Positions 50,660 to 62,345 of a stretch of DNA of 64,000 nt are shown here, piece by piece. The stretch is from Zeus faber (Eukaryota > Chordata > Actinopteri > Zeiformes > Zeidae). The stretch lies in NCBI GenBank assembly GCA_960531495.1, contig OY482848.1, positions 35,944,817 through 36,008,816 of the forward strand, in the 5' to 3' direction. A program made the position numbers and the translations under genes. The notes below the pieces were generated by a model. It saw nothing but the letters and a program-made list of their open reading frames with translations. It was not told the DNA's origin and did no database searches. Numbering within the stretch: the stretch's first letter is position 1; each line of letters starts with the position of its first letter.

Positions 50660-51101
50660 CCCATAGCCCCGTGTTCCCTTCACGCCCGTGTTCCCTTTAT
50701 TCCTTTTACTGCGTTTCTTCCTTTAACTTCCTCTCGTTCCGCGCGTGTCCAGGGCACCTGAGCCTTGTTCGGCCCCGCCCACCGAGTGACGTCATACCGA
50801 CCAGTCCAGGTAAAGGGGGAGGAGCCAATGTCTGGAAACTCCAAAAGCTTGTACCGCATGAGGAGGCTGTACTTACAGTTTTAATGGGTAATTCCACCCA
50901 AATACTTATAGTTTTAAAGGTTTATTCCACCCAAATACTTATTGTTTTAAAGGTTTATTCCACCCAAATACTTATAGTTTTAAAGGTTTATCCCAGCCAA
51001 ATACTACTCTATTCTATCTAACTACTTTTTAGTTATGAGGTTACAGCAGAAGTTGACAGAACAGTGCAAGTGAAAAGAGATGGTTAATGGCTTAAGGTTA
51101 A

Positions 51102-51148
<47 letters not shown>

Positions 51149-51885
51149 TAATAATAACAATAACAATAAAAATGGAAGTAGAATTCATGGTAGTTCAATT
51201 AATAATAGATATTTATATGGGAGTGAGAATAAGTGGGAGCAAAGAGGACCCGGAGGAGGGTTAGAAAAGAAGTCTGTGTAATATGGATGTGGACAAAAGT
51301 TTCCCAATTTTTTATTTTTTATTCAAAATATTCTGGATGGAAATTGATGATAAAGAATGACCCGAACAAAAGGACATTGGGGGGATATACAACTAAAATA
51401 AAATATTTCATATTTCTTGCACGAAGGTTTTATGATAGAACAGTAGGCAGCGCTAGTGCTCCGCTCGGAAGCAACTCACCATGAAAAATAAATGATTATT
51501 ATTATAATTATTATTGAATTCATGATATTATTTTATTAGTCATTATAATTACCTTTGCTTAATGAAATATATTATTATCATATATTTTTTTTTAAGATTT
51601 TTTTAATAAGATGGAACTTCTGGTCACATGTTTTGTATTATTTTGTATTTCTTTTACAATGAACAAAGTTTGGTTATCACCTTTATTTTTGTTTAATTGT
51701 TGATGAAAGTCAAATTAAAGCTTTTCGAAAGGCCTGTGTCGCCGCCTACAGGTGAGATTTAAAATAACACTCCATCTCAGTGAGTGGGCTCCTGTATCTT
51801 ATGGGTGTTTTACAGGGAAGGAAACACCCATTTTAATTGGTGATTACAAGTTTGAATGGTGAAAAAATGTGTTTACTTATTTGAA
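50660..51885. other. Upstream region of ifngr1; no gene
   Basis: It contains about four 33-bp copies of a TCCACCCAAATACTTATAG-type unit (50890-51005), an (AAT)n microsatellite (51103-51150) and A/T-rich DNA. The promoter of ifngr1 should be near 50670-50800, where G+C is higher. No TATA box stands out. Confidence 0.45.
50662..50664 (-). promoter_or_regulatory. ifngr1: Upstream ATG opening a 5-codon uORF overlapping the ifngr1 start
   Basis: An ATG five bases upstream of the ifngr1 ATG opens a frame of five codons (MGWQL), stopping with TGA at 50649-50647, inside the main coding sequence. Both ATGs have G at -3 and G at +4. This holds only if the transcript starts upstream of 50664. Confidence 0.6.
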
Positions 51886-51894
51886 AAAAAAAAC

Positions 51895-53550
51895 GTGTCA
51901 TATGTATCACATGTGTCATGTGTATCATATGTATCATATGTGTCAATGTATCATATGTATCACATGTGTCATATGTATCATATGTATCATATGTGTCATA
52001 TGTATCATATGTATCATATGTATCATATGTATCATATGTATCATATGTGTCATATGTATCATATGTATCATATGTATCATTTGTATCATATGTGTCATAT
52101 GTATCATATGTGTCATATGTATCATATGTATCATATGTGTCATATGTGTCATATGTGTCATATGTATCATATGTGTCATATGTGTCATATGTATCATATG
52201 TGTCATATGTGTCATATGTGTCATATGTATCATATGTATCATATGTGTCATATGTGTCATATGTATCATATGTGTCATATGTGTCATATGTGTGATATGT
52301 ATCATATGTATCATATGTGTCATATGTATCATATGTGTCATATGTGTCATATGTATCATATGTATCATATGTGTCATATGTATCATATGTGTCATATGTA
52401 TCATATGTGTCACATGTATCATATGTGTCATATGTATCATATGTGTCATATGTGTCATATGTATCATATGTGTCATGTGTGTCATATGTATCATATGTGT
52501 CATATGTATCATATGTGTCATATGTATCATATGTGTCATATGTGTCATATGTATCATATGTGTCACATGTGTCATATGTGTCATATGTGTCATATGTATC
52601 ATATGTATCATATGTGTCATATGTATCATATGTATCATATGTGTCACATGTGTCATATGTATCATATGTGTCACGTGTGTCATATGTGTCACGTGTGTCA
52701 TGTGTGTCATATGTATCATATGTGTCATATGTGTCATATGTATCATATGTGTCACGTGTATTATATGTATCATGTGTGTCATATGTGTCATATGTGTCAT
52801 ATGTATCATATGTGTCATATGTATCATATGTGTCATATGTGTCATATGTGTCATATGTATCATATGTGTCATATGTGTCATATGTATCATATGTGTCATA
52901 TGTATCATATGTGTCATATGTGTCACATGTGTCATATGTATCATATGTGTCATATGTGTCATATGTATCATATGTGTCACATGTGTCATATGTGTCATAT
53001 GTGTCACATGTGTCATATGTATCATATGTATCATATGTATCATATGTATCATGTGTCATATGTATCATATGTATCATATGTATCATGTGTCATATGTATC
53101 ATATGTATCATATGTATCATATGTACCATATGTGTCATATGTGTCATATGTGTGATATGTGTCATATGTGTCATATGTATCATATGTTTCATATGTACCA
53201 TATGTACCATATGTGTCATATGTATCATATGTGTCATATGTATCATATGTGTGATATGTATCATATGTATCAAATGTATCATGTATCATATGTATCATAT
53301 GTGTCATATGTATCATATGTATCATATGTGTCATATGTATCATATGTATCATATGTGTCATATGTATCATATGTGTCACATGTGTCATATGTATCATATG
53401 TATCATATGTGTCATATGTATCATATGTGTCATATGTGTCATATGTATCATATGTATCATATGTATCATGTATCATATGTGTCATATGTATCATGTGTCA
53501 TATGTGTCATATGTGTCATATGTATCATATGTGTCACATGTGTCATACGT
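51895..53550. repeat. 1.66-kb array of a 9-bp unit, (A/G-variant) CATATGTRT
   Basis: About 180 copies of CATATGTAT or CATATGTGT. Each unit contains the palindrome CATATG and differs mainly at one A/G position. Nine is a multiple of three and the unit has no stop, so most frames on both strands stay open (YDT, SYV, HMY repeats). A few phase shifts (53054, 53087, 53283, 53468, 53489) reset the frame. Confidence 0.98.
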
Positions 53551-53664
53551 GCAATGTGCGGTGAGGTGAGGAGGTGAACTTTGACCTTACGCAGTGTGGA
53601 TTATTATTCTTTTATTAGCAATGGCAGATACAGTTCAAAACATTTAAAAGTGCCTGTGTCCTTC

Positions 53665-53667
<3 letters not shown>

Positions 53668-53760
<93 letters not shown>
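53668..53760. repeat. (CA)n microsatellite
   Basis: Pure CA run of about 90 bp. Confidence 0.98.
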
Positions 53761-53762
<2 letters not shown>

Positions 53763-53804
53763 GATCAGCCACAACATTAAAACCACCCACATGCCACCCA
53801 AGTA

Positions 53805-54125
53805 CTACAGTATATTGTATAGAGCATATACAGTACGTACTACAGTATATAGTATATAGTATATACAGTATGTACTACAGTATATAGTATATACAGTATG
53901 TACTACAGTATATAGTATATACAGTACATACTAATGTGTATACAGTAAATACAGTACATTCTACAGTATATAGTATATACAGTACATAGTCTACATAGTA
54001 TGTACTCCAGTATATAGTATATAGTATATACAGTACATACTGTCCTATGGTATATAGTATATACAGTACAAACTATAGTATATAGTATACAGTATTTGCT
54101 AGAGTATATAGTATATAGTACACCA
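53805..54125. repeat. TATAGTATATACAGTA-type tandem repeat
   Basis: Imperfect units built from TAGTATATACAGTA and GTACTACAGTATA, about 27-35 bp long. Confidence 0.85.
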
Positions 54126-54274
54126 CTCCCCTGTACCTTCAGGAACAGTGTGCTGAGTGTTATTAGTCAGCGTTTCATCTATAGATAGATCTATGTCTGT
54201 CTGTCTGTCTGATTGTCTGTCTATCTATCTAAAAAATCCATACACAATATTTCCTGGGTTGTAAATCAGCTTAA

Positions 54275-54314
54275 ACAACAACAGAAACAACCACAACAAC
54301 AACAACAACAACAG

Positions 54315-54346
<32 letters not shown>

Positions 54347-54385
54347 GAAACAACAACAACAGAAACAACAACAACAACAACAGCC
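54275..54385. repeat. (CAA)n / CAGAAA microsatellite
   Basis: Imperfect CAA repeat on the plus strand. The polyglutamine-like frame over it is an artefact. It is complementary in sense to the (TTG)n tract at 55840-56385. Confidence 0.93.
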
Positions 54386-54684
54386 AAAGCAGTGGTGTAG
54401 TTTGCTCCATGTGTCCTTGGAATCCCAGCGACACGTGAGCAGTATTCACAGTCTGCATGCCCCCAGAAATAATCCCCCCCCCACACACGCACAACTAGGA
54501 TCAAATCCTGATCACCCCCCCCGCGCCCCCCCACCCCCGCGGGGGGTGGCAGGGTCCGCCGCCGGACAGATGTTGGAGCTGACAGCAGCTGGGCTCATGA
54601 GACTCATCACGGCACCGAGGCGTTTCGTAATTAACAGCGAGACAGGATGGAGGGAGGAGGACGTCCTCGCAGCCTCCTCCCCAG

Positions 54685-54915
54685 TGAGAGCAGTGGGAGC
54701 AGTGGGAGCAGTGAGAGCAGTGGAAGCAGTGGGAGCAGTGGGAGCAGTGGAAGCAGTGGGAGCAGTGAGAGCAGTGGAAGCAGTGGGAGCAGTGGGAGCA
54801 GTGGAAGCAGTGGGAGCAGTGGGAGCAGTGAGAGCAGTGAGAGCAGTGGAAGCAGTGGGAGCAGTGGGAGCAGTTGGCTCAGTGGGAGCAGTGGGAGCAG
54901 TGGGAGCAGTGGGGG
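54685..54915. repeat. AGTGGGAGC/AGTGAGAGC/AGTGGAAGC array (9-bp unit)
   Basis: About 26 tandem copies of AGTGGGAGC with A/G variants. The frame is open in several phases (SSGS, AVGA, PTAP). Confidence 0.95.
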
Positions 54916-55839
54916 CAGGAGGAGGCCACCGCCCTCCCTCTGCTGCCACCTGCTTCCCTCAGACGCGTTCACGCCGCCTGGAAATACTCGCTTTGGTTTC
55001 GACGAGGGGCTGTACTCCTAACCTCTACTCTACGACCTCCTACTGTACTCTCCCTCTACTCCACCTTTACCTACCTCTCTTCTACCTCAATCAGCTCTAC
55101 CTCTACGCAACCTCTTCTCGACTTGTACTCTCCCTCTACTCCAACCTTTACCTCTCTCTACTCTACCTCTACACTATTTCTAATCTACCTCCCACTGCTC
55201 CATTCCTACTCTACCTCTACTGTATTCCACTTCTACTCAACTGAACCTCTCAATCAAACTCCCTCTATTCTGGCTCTACTCTCCCTCTACTCTACAGGGA
55301 GCCCAATCCGCTGTTTTTCTCACAGTCGGCAACATGTGGCTCGTCCATACTGAGGCAGATTTGAGCCCCAGCTGAGGGAGCGTCTGATAGATTCTTAACG
55401 CCCTCAAATCCAGATTTCCACCCTCAGTGCTAAGTGAGGGCAAACAGAGAAGCCGTTGGTCGGGTCAAATGGCGGAACGAGGGGAAATTGCTCTATTTCA
55501 GAATCCCTGTTTCTTTCCCCAAATGTACTCTGAGTCTGTGGCACATCCAACGGCAGATGGGAGTGAATCTGAGTGCTGAGCCGTAATGTCTTCAACAAGT
55601 GGGAATGCAGCGGAGACAAAGAGCCGTGGAGGAGAAAGTAATCACGATCTATAGTTTGGTAGAAACCAACAATCCATTTTCAATAAGTATCAAATACTAC
55701 ATGCAGACCAAAATACATACATCACCTATTTTCCAGTCAATTTCACTTTCCTTCAACTCACATTAAGGCTCACTTGGGCCCCTGGTGGTCCTGTGATGCA
55801 GCACATCATGTGGCCCTGGTCAGACACCTTTTTGGAAGA

Positions 55840-56385
55840 AACTATTGTTGTTGTTGTTGTTGTTGTTGTTGCTGTTGCTGTTGATGTTGTTGTTGCTGCT
55901 GCTGCTGTTGTTATTGCTGTTGTTGTTATTCCTGTTGTAGCTGCTTTTGTTGTTATTGTTGTTGTTTGTTGCTGTTGTTGTTGCTGCTGTTGTTGTTCTT
56001 GCTGTTGTTTGTTGTTTTTGCTGTCCTTGTTGCTGTTGTTGTTTCTGTTGTTGTTATTGTTGTTGTTTGTTGCTGTTGCTGTTATTGCTGCTGTTTGTTG
56101 ATGTTTGTTGTTGTTGTAATTGCTGTTGTTTGCTGTTGTTGCTGATATTTTTGTTGATTGTTGTAGCTGCGGTTGTTGTTATTGCTGTTGTTTATTGCTG
56201 TTGTTGTTGCTGTTGTTTGTTGTTGTTGTTATTGCTGTTGTTTTTTGCTGTTCTCGCTGTTGTTTGTTGTTGTTGCTGTTGTTATTTCTGTTGTTTGTTG
56301 CTGTTGTTGTTGTTGCTATTGCTGTTACTATTGTTGTTATTATTGTGGTTGTTGTTGTTTTAGCTGCTGTTGTTGCTGTTGTTCT
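55840..56385. repeat. Long (TTG)n-type repeat, 550 bp
   Basis: Imperfect GTTGTT/GCTGTT/GTTATT repeat. It yields leucine/valine/cysteine artefact frames. No promoter or coding evidence. Confidence 0.95.
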
Positions 56386-57488
56386 TTCACCAAAATTACT
56401 GATATATCAATATATATTAGGGTGATGATCAGCCTCTTTAGCGCTGATTGGTTGGACCCAGCTGGGGGAGTGTCTTTTCAGAGGGGATCGCGCTGGTGCA
56501 GGACACGCAAACGCCTGCGGAGCACGTGTGACCGGGAGAAACACATTGATTATTCCCTTTTTTTTATTTTCCTGTTTTGCCAGGGAGTTTTTTTGTTATG
56601 ATTATGAATACAACCCTCGCCATGTCAGCGCCCCACTGGCTATAAGACCCTCTCTAAACCCGTACATGTTGGTAGAGCCTCCCACATTGTTGTTCTTGGT
56701 TTCTCATGCAGCAAACCCCGTGCAACTCCGGCAATAATCCATTTATCGCAGTGATTCTCACTAAAATAGGCTGTGTCCCAAATCATCCTGTAAGCCAATA
56801 TAGTCCAAGATGACACGAGCCGTCCCGATACCATGTGAGCCTTTGCCCTGTGTTTGTTATAGTTTATTCCAGGGGTGGCCAACCAGTCAGAGACTAAGAG
56901 CCACTTTTTTTACTGTGTTACTGCAAAGAGCCACGTCATACACATGGGCACACATGAACATCACCCCATCCCTTCCTCACACACACACACACACAGACCT
57001 CTGCTCAGCCAGATTTATTGTAAATGTCACACACCAACATGATAATGACAGAAATTGACTCCTAGTCCCCGCGACCCGACTAAGGATAATCGGTTGAAGA
57101 TGGATGGATGGATGGAGTACTAAGACCACAGGCCAGTTATTTTCAACAATTAACATTGTGTGCACTGTCTCACACACACAAACTCTCAGTTCAACCAAGT
57201 CCACAAACAAAAATATAACATTGTGTGCACTGTCTCGCACACACAAACTCTCAGTTCAAAAAGTACTGTTGTTTATTTATTCATAGAGGGAGGAATTGGA
57301 CTTCGGGTTTAATGACAAGGATGTATTTTTTTCATGTTGGGTCAATTTATTCAATAGTGTCCCTTAAACCCTAGCCTTTAAGAATCAGCTTTGGCTCTTG
57401 CCTACCATACACGATCCGATGCTTTGGCCATCCACATATACCTGGGACTAGGTGTTCCGGAGCCCTGGCCACATTTTTGAAAATGTGT

Positions 57489-57554
57489 GGTTACGAGGAT
57501 CGAACCCGCTATCGGATCTCGAGTTCAAAGCCGCTACCATTAAGCCAGGACTCC
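57489..57554 (-). mobile_element. tRNA-derived sequence (SINE head or tRNA pseudogene) nested in the hAT element
   Basis: On the minus strand, an A-box-like TGGCTTAATGGTAGCGG (57547-57531) and a B box GGTTCGATCCT (57506-57496) lie at tRNA-like spacing. The acceptor ends do not pair, so it is not a functional tRNA gene. Confidence 0.55.
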
Positions 57555-57660
57555 TAAATGAAAGTACTGCGTTTCCGCGGTATACCTCTCAGTTCAACCA
57601 AGTCCACAAACAAAAATATAATAATTAACAATAGCGTTTTTCTCTTACTATGCATGTTGC

Positions 57661-57966
57661 TTAGTGGGACTTCTGGCATTCCTTGTCTTGAACAATCCTC
57701 TTCAAATGTGGCTTGAATTCCGTTGTTGCCACTCGAAGCAATTCTTTCACATGGGTGTCAGTCAGAACAGATCGATGCTTTGGTTTCACATGTTTTTGGG
57801 TAGAAAACACAGACTCGCAGACGTATGTTGACCCAAACATTGACAGTATCTTAAGCGCAGCCCGTTTGACATTGGGGCATTTTTCCATTGGCACACTTTT
57901 CCAGAACTCAATGGTCCCTTCCCTTAAAGCAGCTTTCAGTCGGTCCTCCTCCTGCAGCTCGCGAGT
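57661..57966 (-). pseudogene. hAT transposase C-terminal dimerisation region (remnant)
   Basis: The frame encodes WKSVPMEKCPNVKRAALKIL, then MFGSTYVCESVFSTQKH and HRSVLTDTHVKELLRVATTE, then a stop at 57661-57663. This matches the conserved hAT dimerisation region. The upstream part is replaced by a (CA)n run, and no BED finger or catalytic core is visible, so it is a fragment. It lies inside the element with hAT ends and target duplication. Confidence 0.85.
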
Positions 57967-57967
57967 C

Positions 57968-57969
57968 GT

Positions 57970-58021
<52 letters not shown>
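57968..58021. repeat. (CA)n microsatellite
   Basis: CA run interrupting the transposase remnant. Confidence 0.97.
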
Positions 58022-58022
<1 letters not shown>

Positions 58023-58159
58023 CTCCAGCCTTCACAGTTCTCCATCGGAGATGTCCGATACGCAACGCAATTCGCCGGCCGATCCATCTTATATGTTGAC
58101 GACTAACCATGTCAATAGTGTTGAAAATAAACTTCCAAAGCTTTTCGAATCTTATTTGG

Positions 58160-58289
58160 TGTTTTATTAGTCCTAATGCCGCGTTAGACGCGTTCCAGGC
58201 GACTGGAACGCGTCTATACGTTGACTTTGTATGGAGGCGCGCCGCCCCGGCGCTTTTGGTGTAAACGCGGCATTAGGACTAATAAAACA
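58160..58289. repeat. 130-bp double palindrome (MITE-like), nested in hAT element
   Basis: The outer arms 58160-58185 and 58264-58289 are perfect 26-bp inverted repeats. Just inside the left arm, 58186-58198 and 58203-58215 form a perfect 13-bp hairpin with a GCGA loop. No coding content. It resembles a small foldback element. Confidence 0.9.
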
Positions 58290-58615
58290 GGCGTTAATGG
58301 GACATGACTCCTGCTGCTGTCCGCTTTGAGTAAATGAGGAGGTGATCCGCGGTGGAAAACGAGTGATATATCATAGCGATTTTATAATCATAATAGGGAA
58401 TGAATGGCTGCGCTTTTTTTTTTTCTGAGTTTTTGACGCTTGTCATGTGAAAGCCCCTTAAGAGCCGCATGAAACCAGCCAAAGAGCCGCATGAGGCTCG
58501 CGAGCCGCGGGTTGGCCAGGCCTGGTTTATTCTGTTCCTCGTGGTTATCCTTCTTTCCCAAGTGTATGTAGTCTTGTGTTCGGCCTGTCCTGGTTCCTCC
58601 TTGTGTTCGCCTTCG

Positions 58616-58618
<3 letters not shown>

Positions 58619-58663
<45 letters not shown>
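58619..58663. repeat. (CT)n microsatellite
   Basis: Pure CT run of about 45 bp. Confidence 0.97.
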
Positions 58664-58668
<5 letters not shown>

Positions 58669-59886
58669 CCCTCCAGGTGCTGTGCTCCCTTGTATGTCCT
58701 GCAGGTGTCCCCTTTGGTTTTTCCCCCTCAGCTGTGTCTCCTCTCATCGTTACCTTGGTGCCTTTCGTTTGTCTTCCCCAGTCAGTCCTTGTCCACCATA
58801 AAATTCCCTGCGTGTTCTGATCCCTGTGTGCCCTGCAATGTTTTTAAGGGTCTTTCATAAAGATACCTTTTGTTGAGTCTCCGTGTGTCCTGCATTTGGG
58901 TTCACCACACAGCATAGCGACGGGGCCAAGCTGAGCCAAAGGCGGGTCACAGCCGTGGACTGCGGAAAGAAAGTGGACGAGCCACGTTGGTTTTACGCCA
59001 GGATGTCCTAGTTTGGGCAGCAGAACAGAGTATTGGTGTGCTGAGGTGAATAGTTAAGCCACCAGTCAAAGGAAGAAAGAGACACGCCCGCTTTGCTCGA
59101 AAGCGAATGAGAGACCTGTCAATCAAGGCCACTACGCCCACAAATATATTTCTCTTTAAGCCTCAATATCTTCGATATGGAATAATAGTCTTCAAAAACA
59201 CAATCAAGAAACTCATGAGACACAATAAACTTAAAGTCTTGTAGAAAACATAGTGACTGATAATTCTAGCAAGAACGTTCTTCTTTTTCCATTGACTTCC
59301 AATGGCCATTAGCTGAACTGCAGTTTAAGGCGCTCAAAACTCATACGAGCCTGCAAATAGTAATCGGCACTAATGTGTATTTATCTGCTGTAAAGTATCT
59401 GCTTTAGTGGTTTGTCTGAAAACGTCAGCTGGAAGTTCAGCAAAAGACAAATAGGTTTGAGAAGGCATTGGACCTTCATATGTCCAGGGTTTCTGTTAAC
59501 ATCACAAAGACACGCTTCAGTGGAAAATCACGGAGTTTGGTTGACATTCAAGTTTGCATGAAAGGGTTCGGCGGGGTGGGCTCGCCATGGTGCTGAGACG
59601 CAAAATGAAACGCTTCTGATGCGACGCGCGATCAGCTGCTTCAGGAGCTGCCGAACGGCCGGCGGCAGAAGGGCGTGTCCCCCCAGTTCTCTGGATAAAA
59701 AGAGGTTTTTTTTACGCCAGCAGCACTGGCTGAACGTCCCCGGCAGCACGGCTGTCAATTGCGGAGACAAAGACAAAGAGAGGAGCGAGAGACCCTCGCA
59801 AACAGCGTGGAGAGGGAGCTCAAATCCCAATCCCACAGACAGTATGTGAAATCTAGCTCCAGCCTGGATCAATATTCGATAGTGTA

Positions 59887-59887
<1 letters not shown>

Positions 59888-59938
<51 letters not shown>
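59888..59938. repeat. (GT)n microsatellite
   Basis: Pure TG run of about 50 bp. Confidence 0.97.
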
Positions 59939-59941
<3 letters not shown>

Positions 59942-60867
59942 CCAGTGACAGTATGCCACGGTTGCACTCGTTTCTGCGTGAACACATCAACAGCCCGGCT
60001 TGACGGCTCCTTTAATCCCCTGGACGGAATGCGTGTCGGGGATTTGGAGCAGGGGCGAGGAGCGTTCCCGCTGAGTTGCAAATCCGGGTGAAATCCGCTC
60101 CGGTCCGGCTCCCCCCGGGGACTCCGATGGCCTTCGTTCTGTCAGGAAGCTCCCTGCAAGAAGCTGGGATTGGATCGGAAGGGCTGGTTTATCACATCGG
60201 GGGGGGCTTTGCAGCGAAGTGGAATGCAGGCCGTGTCTTTAGCGTCCTCGCCCGTCTCGGTCACGTCTTCTGCATCGCACAGAACAGGCAAATGAGCTCC
60301 GGTGAAACTGCGAGTGCACAGGACGCAGAATTAAAGTTGGTGCAGAGAGACCGAGACAGAGTTTCTACATCAAGACATAAGAAGTGTCAACGCTGACCTC
60401 ACCAGGGGTCCTCACTGAGACACACACATAGGCTCCACTACCTTACTACCATACTACTGTATGTAGCATACGGTATCGCATACTGTGTCACTGTTCATGT
60501 TTTTGGCGTTACCGTATTGCTGCACCGTACTGTTGTATACTGTGCTGTATATCTCACAAACACTACCTCACTTTATTCACATGCCACTTTAATGCACATA
60601 TCTGTATTTACATAAATCGTCTATCCCATATACATAAGTCTAACCCATATACATAAAAAGTCTATCCCATATACATAAGCCTATTACCTTTATCTATTCT
60701 ATTTTATTTTATTTTATTTTATTTTATTTTATTTTATTTTATTTTATTTTATTCTATAGTATTCCACTTACTGCATTACGTTTTAGGAATCAGTTTGTTC
60801 GTCAAGTAGAAGTTTGGTAGCTACTGTGTTCAGTCTCGAACATATTGTGTGTAATCACCGGGTGCCT

Positions 60868-61078
60868 TGCATTGACATTTCACTGCATGTATGTATGAAA
60901 GTATGTACATGTATGAAAGTATGTATATGTATGAAAGTATGTATATGTATGTATATGTATATATATGTATGAAAGTATGTATATGTATGTATATGTATGT
61001 ATATAAATGAAAGTATGTATATGTATGAAAGTATGTATATGTATGTGATGAATAAACCTCTTGAATCTTGAATTTTAA
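60868..61078 (+). mobile_element. Retroelement 3' end with GTATGTATATGTAT microsatellite
   Basis: It starts CATTTCACTGCATGTATG and ends ATAAACCTCTTGAATCTTG. The reverse strand of 41001-41070 has the same order (CATTTCACTGCATATATG to AATCTTGAATCTTGAA), so both are 3' ends of one family. Confidence 0.45.
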
Positions 61079-61430
61079 ATATGGCGTCAACCATTGTCTT
61101 TGACCTGCAGAGGTTCATCGTGCTTCTCCCGCCGGCGTCTGAGGGCGACCTGTCCTTCTTGACAGGTCGCCGCAGCGGCCTAAACGTACGGAAACCATGC
61201 GTTGAGATGAATCCCATTGGTTTTAATCCTTCCGATGGGACATTTAATCCAAAAAAACCCCCCAAAAAACAAAACGTTTTAAGGCCTTTTCTCCCTGATG
61301 TAATAATTCAACGGGGATTATTTGAAGGGTCGCACAGTTCCCCCCTGTAGAGCGGCCGAGAAGGGAACATGAACGCCGGCGAGACACCGGCCAGATGTTT
61401 GGCACGCAGGAGATTCCTGAAAGGACGCGT

Positions 61431-61431
<1 letters not shown>

Positions 61432-61502
<71 letters not shown>
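61432..61502. repeat. (CA)n microsatellite
   Basis: Pure CA run of about 70 bp. Confidence 0.97.
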
Positions 61503-61505
<3 letters not shown>

Positions 61506-61847
61506 TCCAGAGATTTTTTGGGGAGGTTTGGTGTGTATGGTATGGTATGTACAGTGCAGTGTTGTAAATGAGCTTCTACACAGAAGAATGAAACAAAGAA
61601 TTCCAAACATACAAAGGAATCGGTTCCTTGATGAACCTTTGAAGAACCGCGGTTAGAAACGTTAAAGAACTTTTGAAATGACCTTGAAAACATCCTGGCG
61701 GGAATCTTCAGCAGCCTTTCACGAACCTTGGCAAGAACTTTCCAGGAACCGTTGAAGAACCTTGACTAGAACCGTTACTGTGGAACCACAAATGCGTCTC
61801 CTTTGGCATCAGTCTGAGGAAGCCTTTAGGGTTCCCGCCCATACAGT

Positions 61848-61949
<102 letters not shown>

Positions 61950-62060
61950 CTCTCTCTGGTTGCTCACACACATTTTCATCAGGCCATCTGTGTTTCTGCA
62001 AATCCCCACTCGGCTCTTCCACCGTCGCCTGCTTCCTGCTGTGCGGCGGCGTGTGCCTCC

Positions 62061-62160
62061 ATGTGAGCAGCCGTTCAGCGTGTAGCCCCGCCCCCAGGGC
62101 CCGCCCCCGCAGGCCCCGCAGGCCCCGCCCACAGCTCTACTCCAGCTGTGCTCAGCATTT
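62061..62160 (+). promoter_or_regulatory. GC-box-rich segment upstream of smim28
   Basis: Several CCGCCC/CCCGCCC words (possible Sp1-type GC boxes) lie within 100 bp, about 200-290 bp upstream of the smim28-like ATG. The position suits a TATA-less promoter, but this is inference from composition. Confidence 0.35.
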
Positions 62161-62242
62161 ACTCCTCTCAGACGGGCAGCGTGCAGCCGCAACCCACATC
62201 CCAGCGGTGTCCGCCACCTTCCTGCCCACCCGCTCTCCACAG

Positions 62243-62345
62243 GTCCGGGTCCAGAGAATCCAGGTCCAGGAAGCCAGGTCCAGGGATCCAGGTCCAGGAA
62301 GCCAGGTCCAGGGGTCCAGGGATCCAGGTCCAGGGATCCAGGTCC
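62243..62345 (+). repeat. GGTCCAG-type minisatellite abutting the smim28 start codon
   Basis: Repeated GGTCCAGGGATCCA / GGTCCAGGAAGCCA units end three bases before the ATG at 62349, so the array would lie in the 5' UTR if transcription starts upstream. Confidence 0.85.

Larger units (their letters stand above)
56862..58532. mobile_element. hAT-superfamily DNA transposon with exact 8-bp target-site duplication
   Basis: The element spans 56870-58524. The left terminal repeat CAGGGGTGGCCAACC and the right one, read inverted, CAGGCCTGGCCAACC, differ at two positions. Both sides are flanked by the identical octamer GTTTATTC (56862-56869 and 58525-58532), the hAT hallmark. Subterminal AGAGCCGC words also recur inverted. 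Inside lie a transposase C-terminal remnant (57661-57966, minus), a tRNA-like SINE remnant, a GATGGATGG-type LINE tail (57060-57116), a (CA)n run and a 130-bp palindrome. It is a nested, immobile or non-autonomous copy. Confidence 0.93.

Noticed and set aside
51833-53577. Long frames on both strands rich in YDT, HMY or SYV
   Set aside because: Artefacts of a stop-free 9-bp unit. Frame changes follow phase slips in the array and there is no codon-use or conservation signal.
54213-55244. 343-codon frame with a polyglutamine start
   Set aside because: It runs through a CAA microsatellite, a 9-bp array and unrelated CT-rich DNA. No domain, no splice support.
55793-56425. Leu/Val/Cys-rich apparent membrane proteins
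   Set aside because: Translations of a degenerate TTG/GCTGTT repeat.
57489-57554. Functional tRNA gene
   Set aside because: The boxes are tRNA-like but the ends cannot form an acceptor stem, and the copy sits inside a transposon.
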